Below are positions 25,674 to 35,200 of a DNA stretch of 64,000 bases, piece after piece. Source of the stretch: Pseudoxanthomonas sp. (GTDB lineage: Bacteria > Pseudomonadota > Gammaproteobacteria > Xanthomonadales > Xanthomonadaceae); contig NZ_DASYGY010000009.1 in the NCBI RefSeq assembly GCF_035999195.1, forward strand, positions 2,356,001 through 2,420,000, given 5' to 3'. The translations under genes were made by a program, and so were the position numbers. Numbering within the stretch: the stretch's first letter is position 1; every line of letters starts with the position of its first letter. Below the pieces are notes generated by a model. The model was not told the DNA's origin, searched no databases, and worked only from the letters and a program-made list of their open reading frames with translations.

Positions 25674-26321
25674 ATGAAGCGCTCATCTGTTTTGACCGTC
25701 GTGTTCGCCAGCCTTGCCCTGGGCGGCTGCGCCACCTACGACTACGTCGGCGATACCGCGCCGGGCGGCTACTACCACGGTCGGCCCAGCACGCAGTATT
25801 ACGATCCCTATGGCGGCTACTACGGCGGTGTCGGTGTGTACGGCAGCTACCGTTACGGCAGTCCGTACCGCTACGACCGCTATTACGGCTATCCGTACTA
25901 CGGCTATTACGGCTCGCATTACCCGTACTATCCCCGTCCGCCGCGCCCGCCCCGTCCGGACGACCACAACCCGCCGCCGCGTCCGCCGCCGACCAGCGGA
26001 GGTGGCAACCGTCCGCCGCCGTGGCGGGACCCGACCGGCCGCTGGCGCGAGAGCGGCGCGCAGCCGATGGTGCCGGGTCGCCCGGCCCAGGTCTCGCCGT
26101 CCCCCAGTCAGCCCCGCGTGAGCGAGGGCGGCTATCGCCCGCCGCGGGTTATGCCTTCACCTTCGATGCCCCGGTCGGCCGAACGGCCCCGCACCATGGA
26201 GCGGGCAGCCCCGCCGCCGCGTGCTGAACGTCGCGCCCCGCCGCCGCGGATGGAGCGGCCTGCTGCGCCCTCCCGCCCGGCAGCGCGCGACGACGGCGGC
26301 ACCCGCCAACTGGAACGGTGA
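25674..26321 (+). CDS. Tyr/Gly- and Pro/Arg-rich lipoprotein
   Basis: A 215-residue putative lipoprotein: the signal ends LALGGC, a good lipobox, with Cys about residue 18. The mature protein begins with a Tyr/Gly-rich stretch (about 20-80, many GYY, YYG and YRY units) and continues as a disordered Pro/Arg-rich tail. No enzymatic domain is visible. The composition suggests an envelope or spore-coat-like structural role, but that is speculation. The ATG at 25674 starts the signal directly; an in-frame ATG at 25641 would add 11 charged residues. Confidence 0.75.
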   Translation: MKRSSVLTVVFASLALGGCATYDYVGDTAPGGYYHGRPSTQYYDPYGGYYGGVGVYGSYRYGSPYRYDRYYGYPYYGYYGSHYPYYPRPPRPPRPDDHNPPPRPPPTSGGGNRPPPWRDPTGRWRESGAQPMVPGRPAQVSPSPSQPRVSEGGYRPPRVMPSPSMPRSAERPRTMERAAPPPRAERRAPPPRMERPAAPSRPAARDDGGTRQLER

Positions 26322-26768
26322 CCCCGCCGACGGCCGTCCGTCGCCCCAACCCTGCCGCTGACGCGGTTGCGAGCCTGAGTTGACCGGTTGCGTCGCTTTC
26401 TGACGTAAGCGGCAATTAAAGGTTCAATGTCGACGTCCGGTGGGGAAATCTGGATCCCCCCTGTTCCGGCCCCATCGGGCGTCGGCGCCTAACGAAAAGC
26501 CCGGCTGTGCCGGGCTTTTTTCTTGCTCTGGTATCCTGCGCGCACAAAAAAGGGGCCGGCAGTCCCCCGACTACCGGCCCCTCGGCATCCCCGGCGTGCG
26601 CATGGCTGGCCCCTGTTCCATTACCAGCCCGGCGCCCCTGGTCGCTTGCCACGACGGGTGCCTGGGGATACAGCAGGAAGCGTGCCAACTTTGCCGCGTC
26701 GCCATGCGCATCCCGTCTTTCCGAAGCGCCCCGCCTCCCTGGCCTTCGCTACCGAACCCCGACAGACC
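26322..26768. other. 447-bp gap before mnmG: possible small RNA and hairpins
   Basis: No credible protein gene is seen. Besides the terminator at 26495-26522, a GC hairpin (AGGGGCCGG..CCGGCCCCT) lies at 26550-26583; read on the minus strand it is followed by T6, but no minus-strand gene precedes it. The stretch 26417-26494 includes a GGGGAAATCTGGATCCCCC hairpin, so a short plus-strand RNA ending at the terminator is conceivable. No convincing promoter was found for it. Confidence 0.3.
26495..26522 (+). terminator. Rho-independent terminator
   Basis: AAAAGCCCGGC-TGT-GCCGGGCTTTTTT: an eleven-pair stem with a three-base loop and a T6 run. It lies 174 nt after the Tyr/Gly-rich lipoprotein gene and could end that transcript or a small RNA. 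Confidence 0.85.
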
Positions 26769-28658
26769 ATGAGCTCCAGCTTCCACCACTACGACGTCAT
26801 CATCATCGGCGGCGGCCATGCCGGCACCGAGGCCGCGCTCGCTTCTGCCCGCGCGGGTGCGCGCACGCTGCTGCTGACGCACAACGTGGAAACGGTCGGC
26901 GCGATGAGCTGCAACCCGGCCATCGGCGGCATCGGCAAGGGTCATCTGGTCAAGGAGATCGATGCGCTGGGCGGCGTGATGGCCTGGGCCGCCGATCGCG
27001 CCGGCATCCAGTGGCGCACGCTCAATGCGTCGAAGGGGCCAGCCGTGCGCGCCACGCGCTGCCAGGCCGACCGTGCGCTGTACCGCAGTGCGATCCGCCG
27101 TGCGGTGGAAGCGCAGCCCAACCTGACGCTGTTCCAGGCTGCCGTCGATGATCTGGTCATCGAGAACGGCACCGTCCGCGGCGCGGTCACCCAGACCGGC
27201 CTGACCTTCCATGCACCGGCCGTCGTGCTGACCGCGGGCACCTTCCTGGCCGGCAAGATCCATGTCGGCGAAACGCAGTACGCTGCGGGGCGCGCGGGCG
27301 ATCCGCCGGCCACCGCCTTGGCGGCGCGCCTGCGCGAAGGCGCCTTCGTCGTCGACCGACTGAAGACCGGCACGCCGCCGCGCATCGATGGCCGTTCCCT
27401 CGACTATTCGGTGATGGAAGAACAGCCGGGCGACGATCCGCTGCCGGTCATGTCGTTCATGGGCGATGTCGCCGACCATCCGCGCCAGGTGTCGTGCTGG
27501 ATCACGCACACCAGCGAGCAGACGCACGAGATCATCCGCGGCGCGCTGCACCGCTCACCGATGTACTCCGGCCAGATCGAAGGCATCGGGCCGCGATACT
27601 GCCCGTCGATCGAGGACAAGGTGGTGCGTTTCGCCGAGAAGGCCAGCCACCAGATCTTCGTCGAACCCGAGGGCCTCGATGTCGCCGAGATCTATCCCAA
27701 CGGCATTTCCACCTCGCTGCCGTTCGACGTGCAACTGGCGCTGGTGCGCAGCATCCGCGGCATGGAACACGCGCACATCACGCGCCCCGGCTACGCCATC
27801 GAGTACGACTTCTTCGATCCGCGCGGGCTGAAGGCCTCGCTGGAAACGAAGGCGGTCGCCGGCCTGTTCTTCGCCGGCCAGATCAACGGCACCACCGGTT
27901 ACGAGGAAGCCGCGGCGCAGGGCCTGCTCGCCGGCCTCAACGCCGCGCGTTTCGTGCAGCAGAAGGAGGCCTGGTCGCCGCGCCGCGACGAGGCCTACCT
28001 CGGCGTGCTGGTCGACGACCTGATCACGCACGGCACGAAGGAGCCGTACCGCATGTTCACCAGCCGCGCCGAGTACCGGCTGCAGCTGCGCGAGGACAAT
28101 GCCGACCTGCGCCTGACCGAAACCGGCCGTGCGCTGGGTCTGGTCGATGACGCACGCTGGCAGCGCTTCGAGGCCAAGCGCGAGGCCATCGCGCGCGAGA
28201 CCGGCCGCCTGCGCGCGCTGTGGGCCACGCCGGCGAACGCGCTGGGCCGCGAGGTCACCGGCACGCTCGGCGTGCAGGTCAGCCGCGAGACCAACGTGCT
28301 CGACCTGATCAAGCGTCCGGAGCTGGACTACGCGAAGCTGATGGCGGTGCCGTCCATCGGTCCCGCCGTGGACGATGCGCAGGTGGCCGAGCAGGTGGAG
28401 ATCGCCGTGAAGTACGCCGGCTACCTGGATCGCCAGCGCGATGAGATCGAACGCCAGCAGCGCAACGAATCCACCCCGATCCCACCCGGTTTCGATTTCG
28501 CCGGCGTGCGCGGCCTGTCGGCCGAAGTGCAGCAGAAGCTGGAACGCGTGCAGCCGGAAACCGTCGGCCAGGCGCAACGCATCCCCGGCATGACGCCTGC
28601 CGCCATCTCGCTGCTGCTGGTGCACCTGGAGCGCGCGCGGCGTACGCGGGTGGCGTAG
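26769..28658 (+). CDS. mnmG: tRNA uridine-5-carboxymethylaminomethyl modification enzyme, FAD subunit
   Basis: A 629-residue protein (also called GidA) that, with MnmE, installs the cmnm5 group on U34 of several tRNAs. The Rossmann FAD motif GGGHAGTEAALASARAG begins at residue 14; SCNPAIGGIGKGHLVKEIDALGG, RLKTGTPPRI and MFTSRAEYRLQLREDNAD are diagnostic. The C-terminal helical MnmE-binding region ends PGMTPAAISLLLVHLER. Length is typical. The ATG at 26769 is the first that gives the family start; the longer frame runs through a terminator. Confidence 0.97.
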   Translation: MSSSFHHYDVIIIGGGHAGTEAALASARAGARTLLLTHNVETVGAMSCNPAIGGIGKGHLVKEIDALGGVMAWAADRAGIQWRTLNASKGPAVRATRCQADRALYRSAIRRAVEAQPNLTLFQAAVDDLVIENGTVRGAVTQTGLTFHAPAVVLTAGTFLAGKIHVGETQYAAGRAGDPPATALAARLREGAFVVDRLKTGTPPRIDGRSLDYSVMEEQPGDDPLPVMSFMGDVADHPRQVSCWITHTSEQTHEIIRGALHRSPMYSGQIEGIGPRYCPSIEDKVVRFAEKASHQIFVEPEGLDVAEIYPNGISTSLPFDVQLALVRSIRGMEHAHITRPGYAIEYDFFDPRGLKASLETKAVAGLFFAGQINGTTGYEEAAAQGLLAGLNAARFVQQKEAWSPRRDEAYLGVLVDDLITHGTKEPYRMFTSRAEYRLQLREDNADLRLTETGRALGLVDDARWQRFEAKREAIARETGRLRALWATPANALGREVTGTLGVQVSRETNVLDLIKRPELDYAKLMAVPSIGPAVDDAQVAEQVEIAVKYAGYLDRQRDEIERQQRNESTPIPPGFDFAGVRGLSAEVQQKLERVQPETVGQAQRIPGMTPAAISLLLVHLERARRTRVA

Positions 28659-28675
28659 GCGTACGTTGCCGCCTT

Positions 28676-28792
28676 TGTAGGAGCGACGTCAGTCGCGACC
28701 GCATACTCGCCGCGGCAGCGAACCATCGACAGCGGGTGGACTAGGTTCCGTAGGTCTGCAAGCGTGCGGTCGCGACTGACGTCGCTCCTACA
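28676..28792. repeat. REP-type inverted repeat pair (GTAG-headed)
   Basis: Two 28-nt arms, 28676-28703 and 28765-28792, are exact reverse complements: each outer end reads TGTAGGAGCGACGTCAGTCG inward. Each arm also contains its own small palindrome (CGACGTCAGTCG). The GTAG head is the mark of REP elements mobilised by RAYT transposases. No RAYT gene is in this window. The right arm contains the stop codon of the Oxidored-like gene. Confidence 0.85.
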
Positions 28793-28958
28793 GGGGACTT
28801 TCCGGGTGACGCGCCTCCCACGCCGCCAGTTGCTCGCGGTAGTGTCGCAGCTGTTCCGCGTACAGGTCGTGCACGCAGATCGGGCAGCCGCTGTTGCAGC
28901 AGTCGCTGGGCAGCGGCGGCTCGGGTTCGCGGGGGCGCGGGTCGTCGTCGGGCGTCAC
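28788..28958 (-). CDS. Oxidoreductase-like (PF09791-type) mini-protein
   Basis: A 56-residue gene too short for routine calling. It starts with GTG at 28958 overlapping the S46 peptidase stop (GTGA) and ends at a TAG inside the REP arm. Its sequence has PPLPSDCCNSGCPICVHDLY, the four-cysteine signature of the oxidoreductase-like N-terminal family, which is found free-standing in gammaproteobacteria. The cysteines may bind a metal or cluster; function is unknown. The overlap means it is translated with the peptidase. Confidence 0.8.
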   Translation of the reverse strand: MTPDDDPRPREPEPPLPSDCCNSGCPICVHDLYAEQLRHYREQLAAWEARHPESPL

Positions 28959-31096
28959 GGGGCGCCCATTTCCTTCAACAGGTGCGGCGCCGGATACACC
29001 TTGCCCATCAGCCAGCGCATATAGCGCATGTCGACGTGCACCGCGCGCTTGTAGCGCGGATCGAACATCCAGCTGGCGCTGACCGATTCCCAGTTGCTGT
29101 CGAAGTTCAGGCCGATCAGCTCGCCGCGCGCGTTGAGCACGGGCGAGCCGGAGTTGCCGCCGGTAGTATCGAGGTTGGTCAGGAAGTTGACCGTCTGCGT
29201 CTTCAGTGCGGGATCGTCGGTGCCGGCGAAATCGCCTTTGGCGATGGCATCGAGCAACGGCCTGGGCGCGTCGAACGGCACCTGGCCGGTGTTCTTCTCG
29301 ACGATGCCCGCCACCGTCGTCACCGGGGTGTACTGCACGCCGTCGCGTGGCGAGAAGCCGTCGACCTTGCCGAAGCTCACGCGCAGCGTGCCGTTGGCGT
29401 CGGGGTACAGCGCGCGGCCCTGCTGCTGGCGCCAGGCGAACAGCGCGCGCATGTAGGCCGGGCGCAGGCGTAGCTGCTCGCCCTCGCGGGTCTTGCGTTC
29501 GTTCTCCAGCGTCAGTTGTACCGGTACAAGCGCCGCCGCCAGATCGATCAGCGGGTCGGGTGCCAGCGCCTTGCCTTCGCGCGCCGCCGCGAAGCGCGAC
29601 AGGCGTTCGGCTTCGTCGCCGAGTTTCGTGCCGGCGTACAGCGTGTCGAGGGCCTGCTTCAGCGCAGCAGGGGTACGGCCGAACGCGGCGTCGAAGGCGG
29701 GCAGGCGCTGCGCATCCGGCAGCTGCTGGTACCGCGTCAGCAGGACCGTGAGCAGGGCCTTCTCCACCTCGGGCGAATAGCGGCGTTGCACTTGTTTGAG
29801 CACACCCTCGATCATCGCGTGGTCGCGCGCCTGGAAGCCCGTCTCGCGCTCGGCATCCGGCTTGCCGGACTCCAGGCGCAACCGCTCCAGCGTGATGGCG
29901 GAGCGCATCAGTTGGGACTGCGTACCGAGCAGTGCGAGCAGCAGGTCGCGCTCGCGCATCGCGGAAGCACCGGCGATCGACGCGGCGAGCGCATCGATGT
30001 CGGCGCGTTCCTTCGTCGCGGCTCCGGTGGCGAGCATGTCGCGCTCGTCTCCGGCACGCACCCGTACCGCATCGCTGCGGCGCAGGCCTTCGAGTTCACC
30101 GGCAGCGCGCTTGCGGTTGTTCTTCAGCGACTGCAACTGCGCGGCGTAGCGGGTCTTCGCATCGGCATCCCTCGCGCCCGCCGCTTCCACCACGTCGATC
30201 AGCTGATCGAACACCGCCACTCGCGTCGGCAGCGTCCAGGTGATCTGTTCCTCGAACTCGGCCGCGGTGCGGTGGCGGTAGGTGATGCCGGGGTAGCCGG
30301 CCAGCATCGCGTAGTCGCCGGCCTTCGGTCCGTCCTTGGCCAGCGCCAGGTGCGCCGGCGCGCGGTACGGCACGTTGTCGGGACGGTAGGGCGCCGGCTT
30401 GCCGTCCTTGCCGACGTACGCGCGCAGCAGGGTGAAGTCGCCGGTGTGGCGGGGCCAAATGAAGTTGTCGATCTCGTCGCCGTAGTTGCCGATCGCGCGC
30501 GGCGGCGCGTAGGCCAGGCGGATGTCGCGCAGCTCCAGTTGCGTGATGCGGTAGAAGTCGGTGCCGTAGTACATGTTGGCCACGCTGCAGCGCACGCCGC
30601 CCTTGGCCTCGCACTCGGCGACGATGGCCTTGCTGGCGCGATCGACCGCGTCGAAGTACGCGCGTCCGGTCTTGCCCGTCGCCTCCTTCAACACGGCGTC
30701 GGTGACCTTGTCGTAGCCGACCGTGACCAGCACGCGGAAATCCGGATTGGCGGGCAGTTCGCCCGCGCGGTCGGCGGCAATGAAGCCGTCGTCGATCAGG
30801 TTGTGGCCGGGCTTGCTGTTGTACTGGATCACGCCATAGGCGACATGGTGGTTGGTCAGGATCAGGCCGTCCTGCGAAACGAACGCACCGGTCCCGCCGC
30901 CGGCGCGCACCACGGCGCTCAGCGGCGCGGCGGTGACGTCGGCCAGCGTCTTCGGGTCGCCCTCGAAGCCGGCCTCACGCAGCGTCTTGCCCAACTGCGG
31001 TAGCTGCGAGGGCATCCACATGCCTTCGTCGGCATGGGCGGGCAGGGACAGGGCGACGCCCAGGGCGAGGGTGGAAATCGGGAATCGACGGCGCAT
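28955..31096 (-). CDS. S46-family dipeptidyl-peptidase (DPP7/DPP11/DAP BII type)
   Basis: A 713-residue periplasmic serine exopeptidase releasing N-terminal dipeptides. A signal peptide (cleavage after PAHA, residue 22) precedes the mature start DEGMWMPSQLP, classic for S46. The catalytic His is in ILTNHHVAYG (His84) and the Ser in TTGGNSGSPV (Ser649); the Asp lies between. The residue corresponding, from memory, to the position that separates DPP7 (Gly) from DPP11 (Arg) is Ser667 in NFDSNWES, so specificity is uncertain. The ATG at 31096 gives the signal peptide; the longer frame to 31405 does not. Coupled to the Oxidored-like gene. Confidence 0.92.
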   Translation of the reverse strand: MRRRFPISTLALGVALSLPAHADEGMWMPSQLPQLGKTLREAGFEGDPKTLADVTAAPLSAVVRAGGGTGAFVSQDGLILTNHHVAYGVIQYNSKPGHNLIDDGFIAADRAGELPANPDFRVLVTVGYDKVTDAVLKEATGKTGRAYFDAVDRASKAIVAECEAKGGVRCSVANMYYGTDFYRITQLELRDIRLAYAPPRAIGNYGDEIDNFIWPRHTGDFTLLRAYVGKDGKPAPYRPDNVPYRAPAHLALAKDGPKAGDYAMLAGYPGITYRHRTAAEFEEQITWTLPTRVAVFDQLIDVVEAAGARDADAKTRYAAQLQSLKNNRKRAAGELEGLRRSDAVRVRAGDERDMLATGAATKERADIDALAASIAGASAMRERDLLLALLGTQSQLMRSAITLERLRLESGKPDAERETGFQARDHAMIEGVLKQVQRRYSPEVEKALLTVLLTRYQQLPDAQRLPAFDAAFGRTPAALKQALDTLYAGTKLGDEAERLSRFAAAREGKALAPDPLIDLAAALVPVQLTLENERKTREGEQLRLRPAYMRALFAWRQQQGRALYPDANGTLRVSFGKVDGFSPRDGVQYTPVTTVAGIVEKNTGQVPFDAPRPLLDAIAKGDFAGTDDPALKTQTVNFLTNLDTTGGNSGSPVLNARGELIGLNFDSNWESVSASWMFDPRYKRAVHVDMRYMRWLMGKVYPAPHLLKEMGAP

Positions 31097-31175
31097 GGTC
31101 AGGATCCGGCGGAGAAGACGGAACGATATCGGGCGCATCCCGGTGCGGCAATGACGATCCGTGTCGGGTCGCCGG

Positions 31176-32231
31176 TCAGCGCGCGTCGCCGAGAAAGCGC
31201 CGCCAGCGGTGTGCAGCACGAAGGAGGGCCGTGTGTTCGGCTTCCTCCAGCGGGCGGAGCGCATCGAACACGACATCGCCGTCGCTGGCGGCACGCTTCC
31301 AGGTCGCCGCGACGCGCCCGCCGACGATCGCGGTGGCGGCCACGAGTCCGTTGACGCTGAACACGCGCCGTGTCTGCGCGGCGTCCAGCACCGGCGTGCG
31401 GTCACGGTAGCCGATCAGGTATTCGTCGAACGCGGGCAACAGGTGCACCGCCCGGGATCGCGACGGGACGGGTGCATCGGATCGCCACCACCAGGTGACG
31501 CCTTCGCGTGTCTCCTGCTCCAGCGCGGATGAGGCGAGCGCCAGCGCGTGCCGGGCATCCGTCTGCGCCAGCCCCGACCACCATGCGAGATCGGCGGCGG
31601 TCGCCGGCCCGTGTCCCTGCAGGTAGCGCAGCGCGAGGCGGTGCAGCGCTTCGTCGCGCTCGAGCGGTGCGGACGGCGGCACCCACGCATCCATCAGCAC
31701 GAACGTCGGCTGCTTGCCGTGGCGGGGTCCCTGGCAGAGGACGCTTTCGTGCGCCAGCCAGTTCAGCAGGTGGAGGCCGCGCTGGTGGCTGCTCGCGATG
31801 CCGGCGGCATCCATGCGCGCATACAGCTCGGATCGGGCGAGGGGCAGGCCGTCACGGAGCGTGTGCTCCATCAGTTGTCGGCCGCGTGCCAGCGTGGCGG
31901 CGTCCAGCCCCAGGTCGCGTGCGAGGCGTGCGGCGTTGGCGGCCTGCACGCGCCGCGCCAGCAGCGCGACCATCCAGCGCACGTCGTCGCGCGCCAGCAG
32001 GTGCAGGGTGCCGCGCATCGGCCAGGTGCGCACGATGTCGCCGCGTGCGATGGCGTCCTCCACCTGCGCCCGCGTGGCGTCCTGCGTGCGAAGTCCGACC
32101 GCCCACAGCGCGGCGTGGTAATCCTGCGCCTGCATCGCGGCCAGGTGCCGTACCGCATCCTCGGGCGAGGCCGCGATGGGCGCAACGATGCGCTGTGCCT
32201 GCAGGCGCCGTGCCGTCAGCGACGGCGGCAC
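31176..32231 (-). CDS. AlkZ/YcaQ-like winged-helix DNA glycosylase (HTH_42)
   Basis: A 351-residue member of the HTH_42 family, whose characterised members AlkZ and YcaQ excise bulky or cross-linked bases. The catalytic motif region reads MQAQDYHAALWAVG with Gln34-x-Gln36, the AlkZ-type QxQ rather than YcaQ-type QxD. RTWPMRGTLHLL and FDEYLIGYRDR are family blocks. The GTG at 32231 has GGGAGAA eight nt upstream, within the end of tamB, and lies 2 nt past that stop. Thus it is the third gene of a tamA-tamB operon, an unusual place for a repair enzyme. Confidence 0.83.
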   Translation of the reverse strand: MPPSLTARRLQAQRIVAPIAASPEDAVRHLAAMQAQDYHAALWAVGLRTQDATRAQVEDAIARGDIVRTWPMRGTLHLLARDDVRWMVALLARRVQAANAARLARDLGLDAATLARGRQLMEHTLRDGLPLARSELYARMDAAGIASSHQRGLHLLNWLAHESVLCQGPRHGKQPTFVLMDAWVPPSAPLERDEALHRLALRYLQGHGPATAADLAWWSGLAQTDARHALALASSALEQETREGVTWWWRSDAPVPSRSRAVHLLPAFDEYLIGYRDRTPVLDAAQTRRVFSVNGLVAATAIVGGRVAATWKRAASDGDVVFDALRPLEEAEHTALLRAAHRWRRFLGDAR

Positions 32232-32233
32232 GC

Positions 32234-35200
32234 CTACTTCTCCCGGCGCCAGTTGATGGAGCCGCGCGTCTCGATGGTGCTCGATTCGATTTCCACGTCG
32301 AAGCCCTTGCGAAGCAGATACTTCAGCGTCACCGCGGAGCCGGAGCCCACCATCGAGACGCCGTAGCTGACGTAAAGCTTCGGCGACAGGTACTTGCCCA
32401 CGCCGAACACCGAACCGCCCAGCGTGCGCGATTCCAGCACGCCGGCGTCGTCCAGACCGATCTTCGCGCCGAGCTGCGAGGCCAGCAGGCCGGCGCCGGC
32501 ACCGAGCGCGGACGAGGCCGCGTTGATGCGCTGGCTCTCGTCGCTGCTGGCGGTGTTGAGCGAGCGGCCCAGCACCAGATAGGCGAGCGCCTCGGATTCG
32601 GCCATCGACGGGTTCGACCACACGCGTGCGCGCGGCTGGCTGGCGCGGCCGGTGACGTCGATGCCGGCGGTGACGCCGGCACTGACCACCTCGCGCTCGG
32701 CGCGGATGTTGATGCGCGGGTCGGAGACGGCGTTGTTGCTCCACGTCAGTTCGCCGCGGGTGATGCGCAGTTTCTGGCCGTAGGCCTCGTAGCGGCCGTC
32801 CACGTCGAGCCGTCCGGTCGCCAGCATCTCGCGCCCGGGCTGCGAGCGCACATGCATCGTGCCGGCCAGCGTGCCCTCCAGGCCGTAGCCTTTCAGTTCC
32901 ACCTGGTCGCCCACCTTCAGCGCCAGGTCCAGGTCCAGGCGCGAACTTGGCGCGCGCTCCGGATCCACCGGATCCAGGACCACCACGTCCTCCGAGGCGG
33001 AGACACCGTCGTCCAGTTTCTCCACGTCGATCGTGGCCGACGGAATGCCGACTTCGCCGCGGACGCGGATGGTGTTGTCGGCGAAGCCGATCTGCAGGTT
33101 CGGCGAGGCGACCGCGCGCAGGTCGGTGGTGTCGGCGACCAGCACGTTGTCGCCGCGCACCTGGAACTGCAGGGGCGTGGTGTCGTTGTTCCAGCCCAGC
33201 GTGCCGGCCACGTTGAGCACGCCCCCGGTGCCGGTGCCGCCGGTCGACGACACCGTCTTCATGCTGCCGTCGATGCGCGCGCTGCCGTCGGACAGCGCGA
33301 CCAGTTCCGCGCCACCGTCGGTCAGCGAGATGCCCAGCGCAGGCAGTTCGCCGGTGAACTCGGTCAGCGTCGCTTCGCCGCTGAGCAGCGGACGCCCCCG
33401 CGTGCCGGCGACGCCGATGTGGCCGGCCAGCTGGCCGCGCGGACGCACCAGGTCCGGCGAGAACAGTTCCATCCAGAACAGGCGCGAGTTGTGGAAATAC
33501 AGATCGCCCTTCAGCGGCGCGAACGCATCCCAGCCGGTGTTGAACGTCGCATCGACGTAACCGTCGCCCTTGAAGCCGGTGCCGAGACGGCCCTGGATGC
33601 GCTGCGGCGTGAAGTCGACATCGAGCGTGAAGTTGTCGTAGCGGATGATCTCGCCGCGCGCCGTCGTGCCCATCTTCAGGCCGCCGTCGAGCGAGGCCAG
33701 GTGCACCTCGCCCTGCCAGGCGTTGCCGGCCGGGCGCAGCGTCGCATCGAGAGTGAATTCGCCGCGCAGCGTCAGCGGCCTGCCGTCGGCCGGCGGCAGC
33801 CACGGCTGCACCAGGGCCAGCGACAACGCATCGCCGCGCACGGCCAGGCCCTGACGCGGCCAGTTGGCGCTGGCGCACAGCGCGCCGCCGATGTCCGACG
33901 CCAGGCAGCTCTCCGACAGCGTCCAGTTGGCGCCGTTCTGCGCGAAGCGCGCGGACTGCCGCAGTGTCCACGGATTGCCCCTGGACGGCGCGATGCGCAA
34001 CGCGTCCAGCGTGCCCTGCCAGTTGGCGCCGCGCTTCTGTGCGCTGCCGGACAGCGCGACCGCGCCCATCGCGTTGCGTGCATCGCCCTCGATGCGCAGG
34101 TCTTCCACCGCACCACGCGCGTTGAGGCTGACGGTGTCCAGCACGGTGCCGACATCCACGGCACTGCCCTGCAGCGCGAGGTCGCCGCTGCCGCTGCGCC
34201 AGGGGAGGCGGCCGCGCAGGCTGAGCGCGCCGGCACTCCAATCGTTCCAGCGCAGGTTCTCGCCACCGAGGTCGGCGTCGATATTCGGCGCAGTGCGCGC
34301 GCCGGTGAGGTTGACGGTGCCGGACAGCGTGCCGCTGGCGTCGGGCAGCAGGTCGGCCAGGTTGAGCGGGCGGAAGGCGGCGTCGACGGTCAGCGTGTCG
34401 CCCACCTTGCCCTTGGCGGTAACGCGGCTGCCGCCCAGCGACAGCGCGAGATCGCCTTCGCCGTTGTGGCCGTCCAGGGCGAACGTGCCCCGCGCGTCGA
34501 GGGAGCGATCGCGCAGGCGACCACTGAGCGTCGGCACGTCCAGCGTGCCCTGGAACAGGCCGTCCTCGCGCTGGCGTCCCTTCGAGGCGAGGTTGCCGGA
34601 GACGTTGCCGTTCCAGCCGGCAGCGAAATAGCCGGGATCGAAGCCCGCCAGCGTCGCGGTGACATCCCAGTCCAGTGCCGGCGTCCAGCCGACCGTGCCG
34701 GCCGCGTCGAGCGTGCCGGTGGGCATGGTGGCGCGCAGCGTCTGCAGCTGCACGCGCTCGGCGTTGCCGCGGCCGTCGAACTCCAGCAGCGCGCTGTCGT
34801 CGCCGCGCGTCAGCGTCGCCTTGCCGATGGCGGCCCACGCTTCCAGCTTGCCGGCCAGGCCGAAATCGCCTTCGGCGCCGATCATGCTGTCGGCTTCGGT
34901 GCCCCAGCGCAGGTCGCGCGCATTCACCGCGAAGCGGAATTCGGGATTCTCCGGCACGGTGAAGTCCGCACGGCCGCGCAGCGAGGCATAGCCGTCGAAG
35001 GCGCGGATGGCGAGCGGTTCCACCGTCAGCACCTCGCCGTCGATGCGCGCATGCGAGGGCTCGATTACCACCGCGATATCGCCCTGCTGCACCGTGCCCT
35101 GCAGGTCCGCCGCGCCGCCGGCGCCCTTGGCCACCAGATCGAACGAAACCGGCGTGCTGTCGTCCATCACGCCCAGCAGCGAGAGATCCAGCGCTTCCGT

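Noticed and set aside
26550..26583. Hairpin with T-run on the minus strand near 26550 as a terminator
   Set aside because: No minus-strand gene upstream of it is present, so it is noted only within the gap description.
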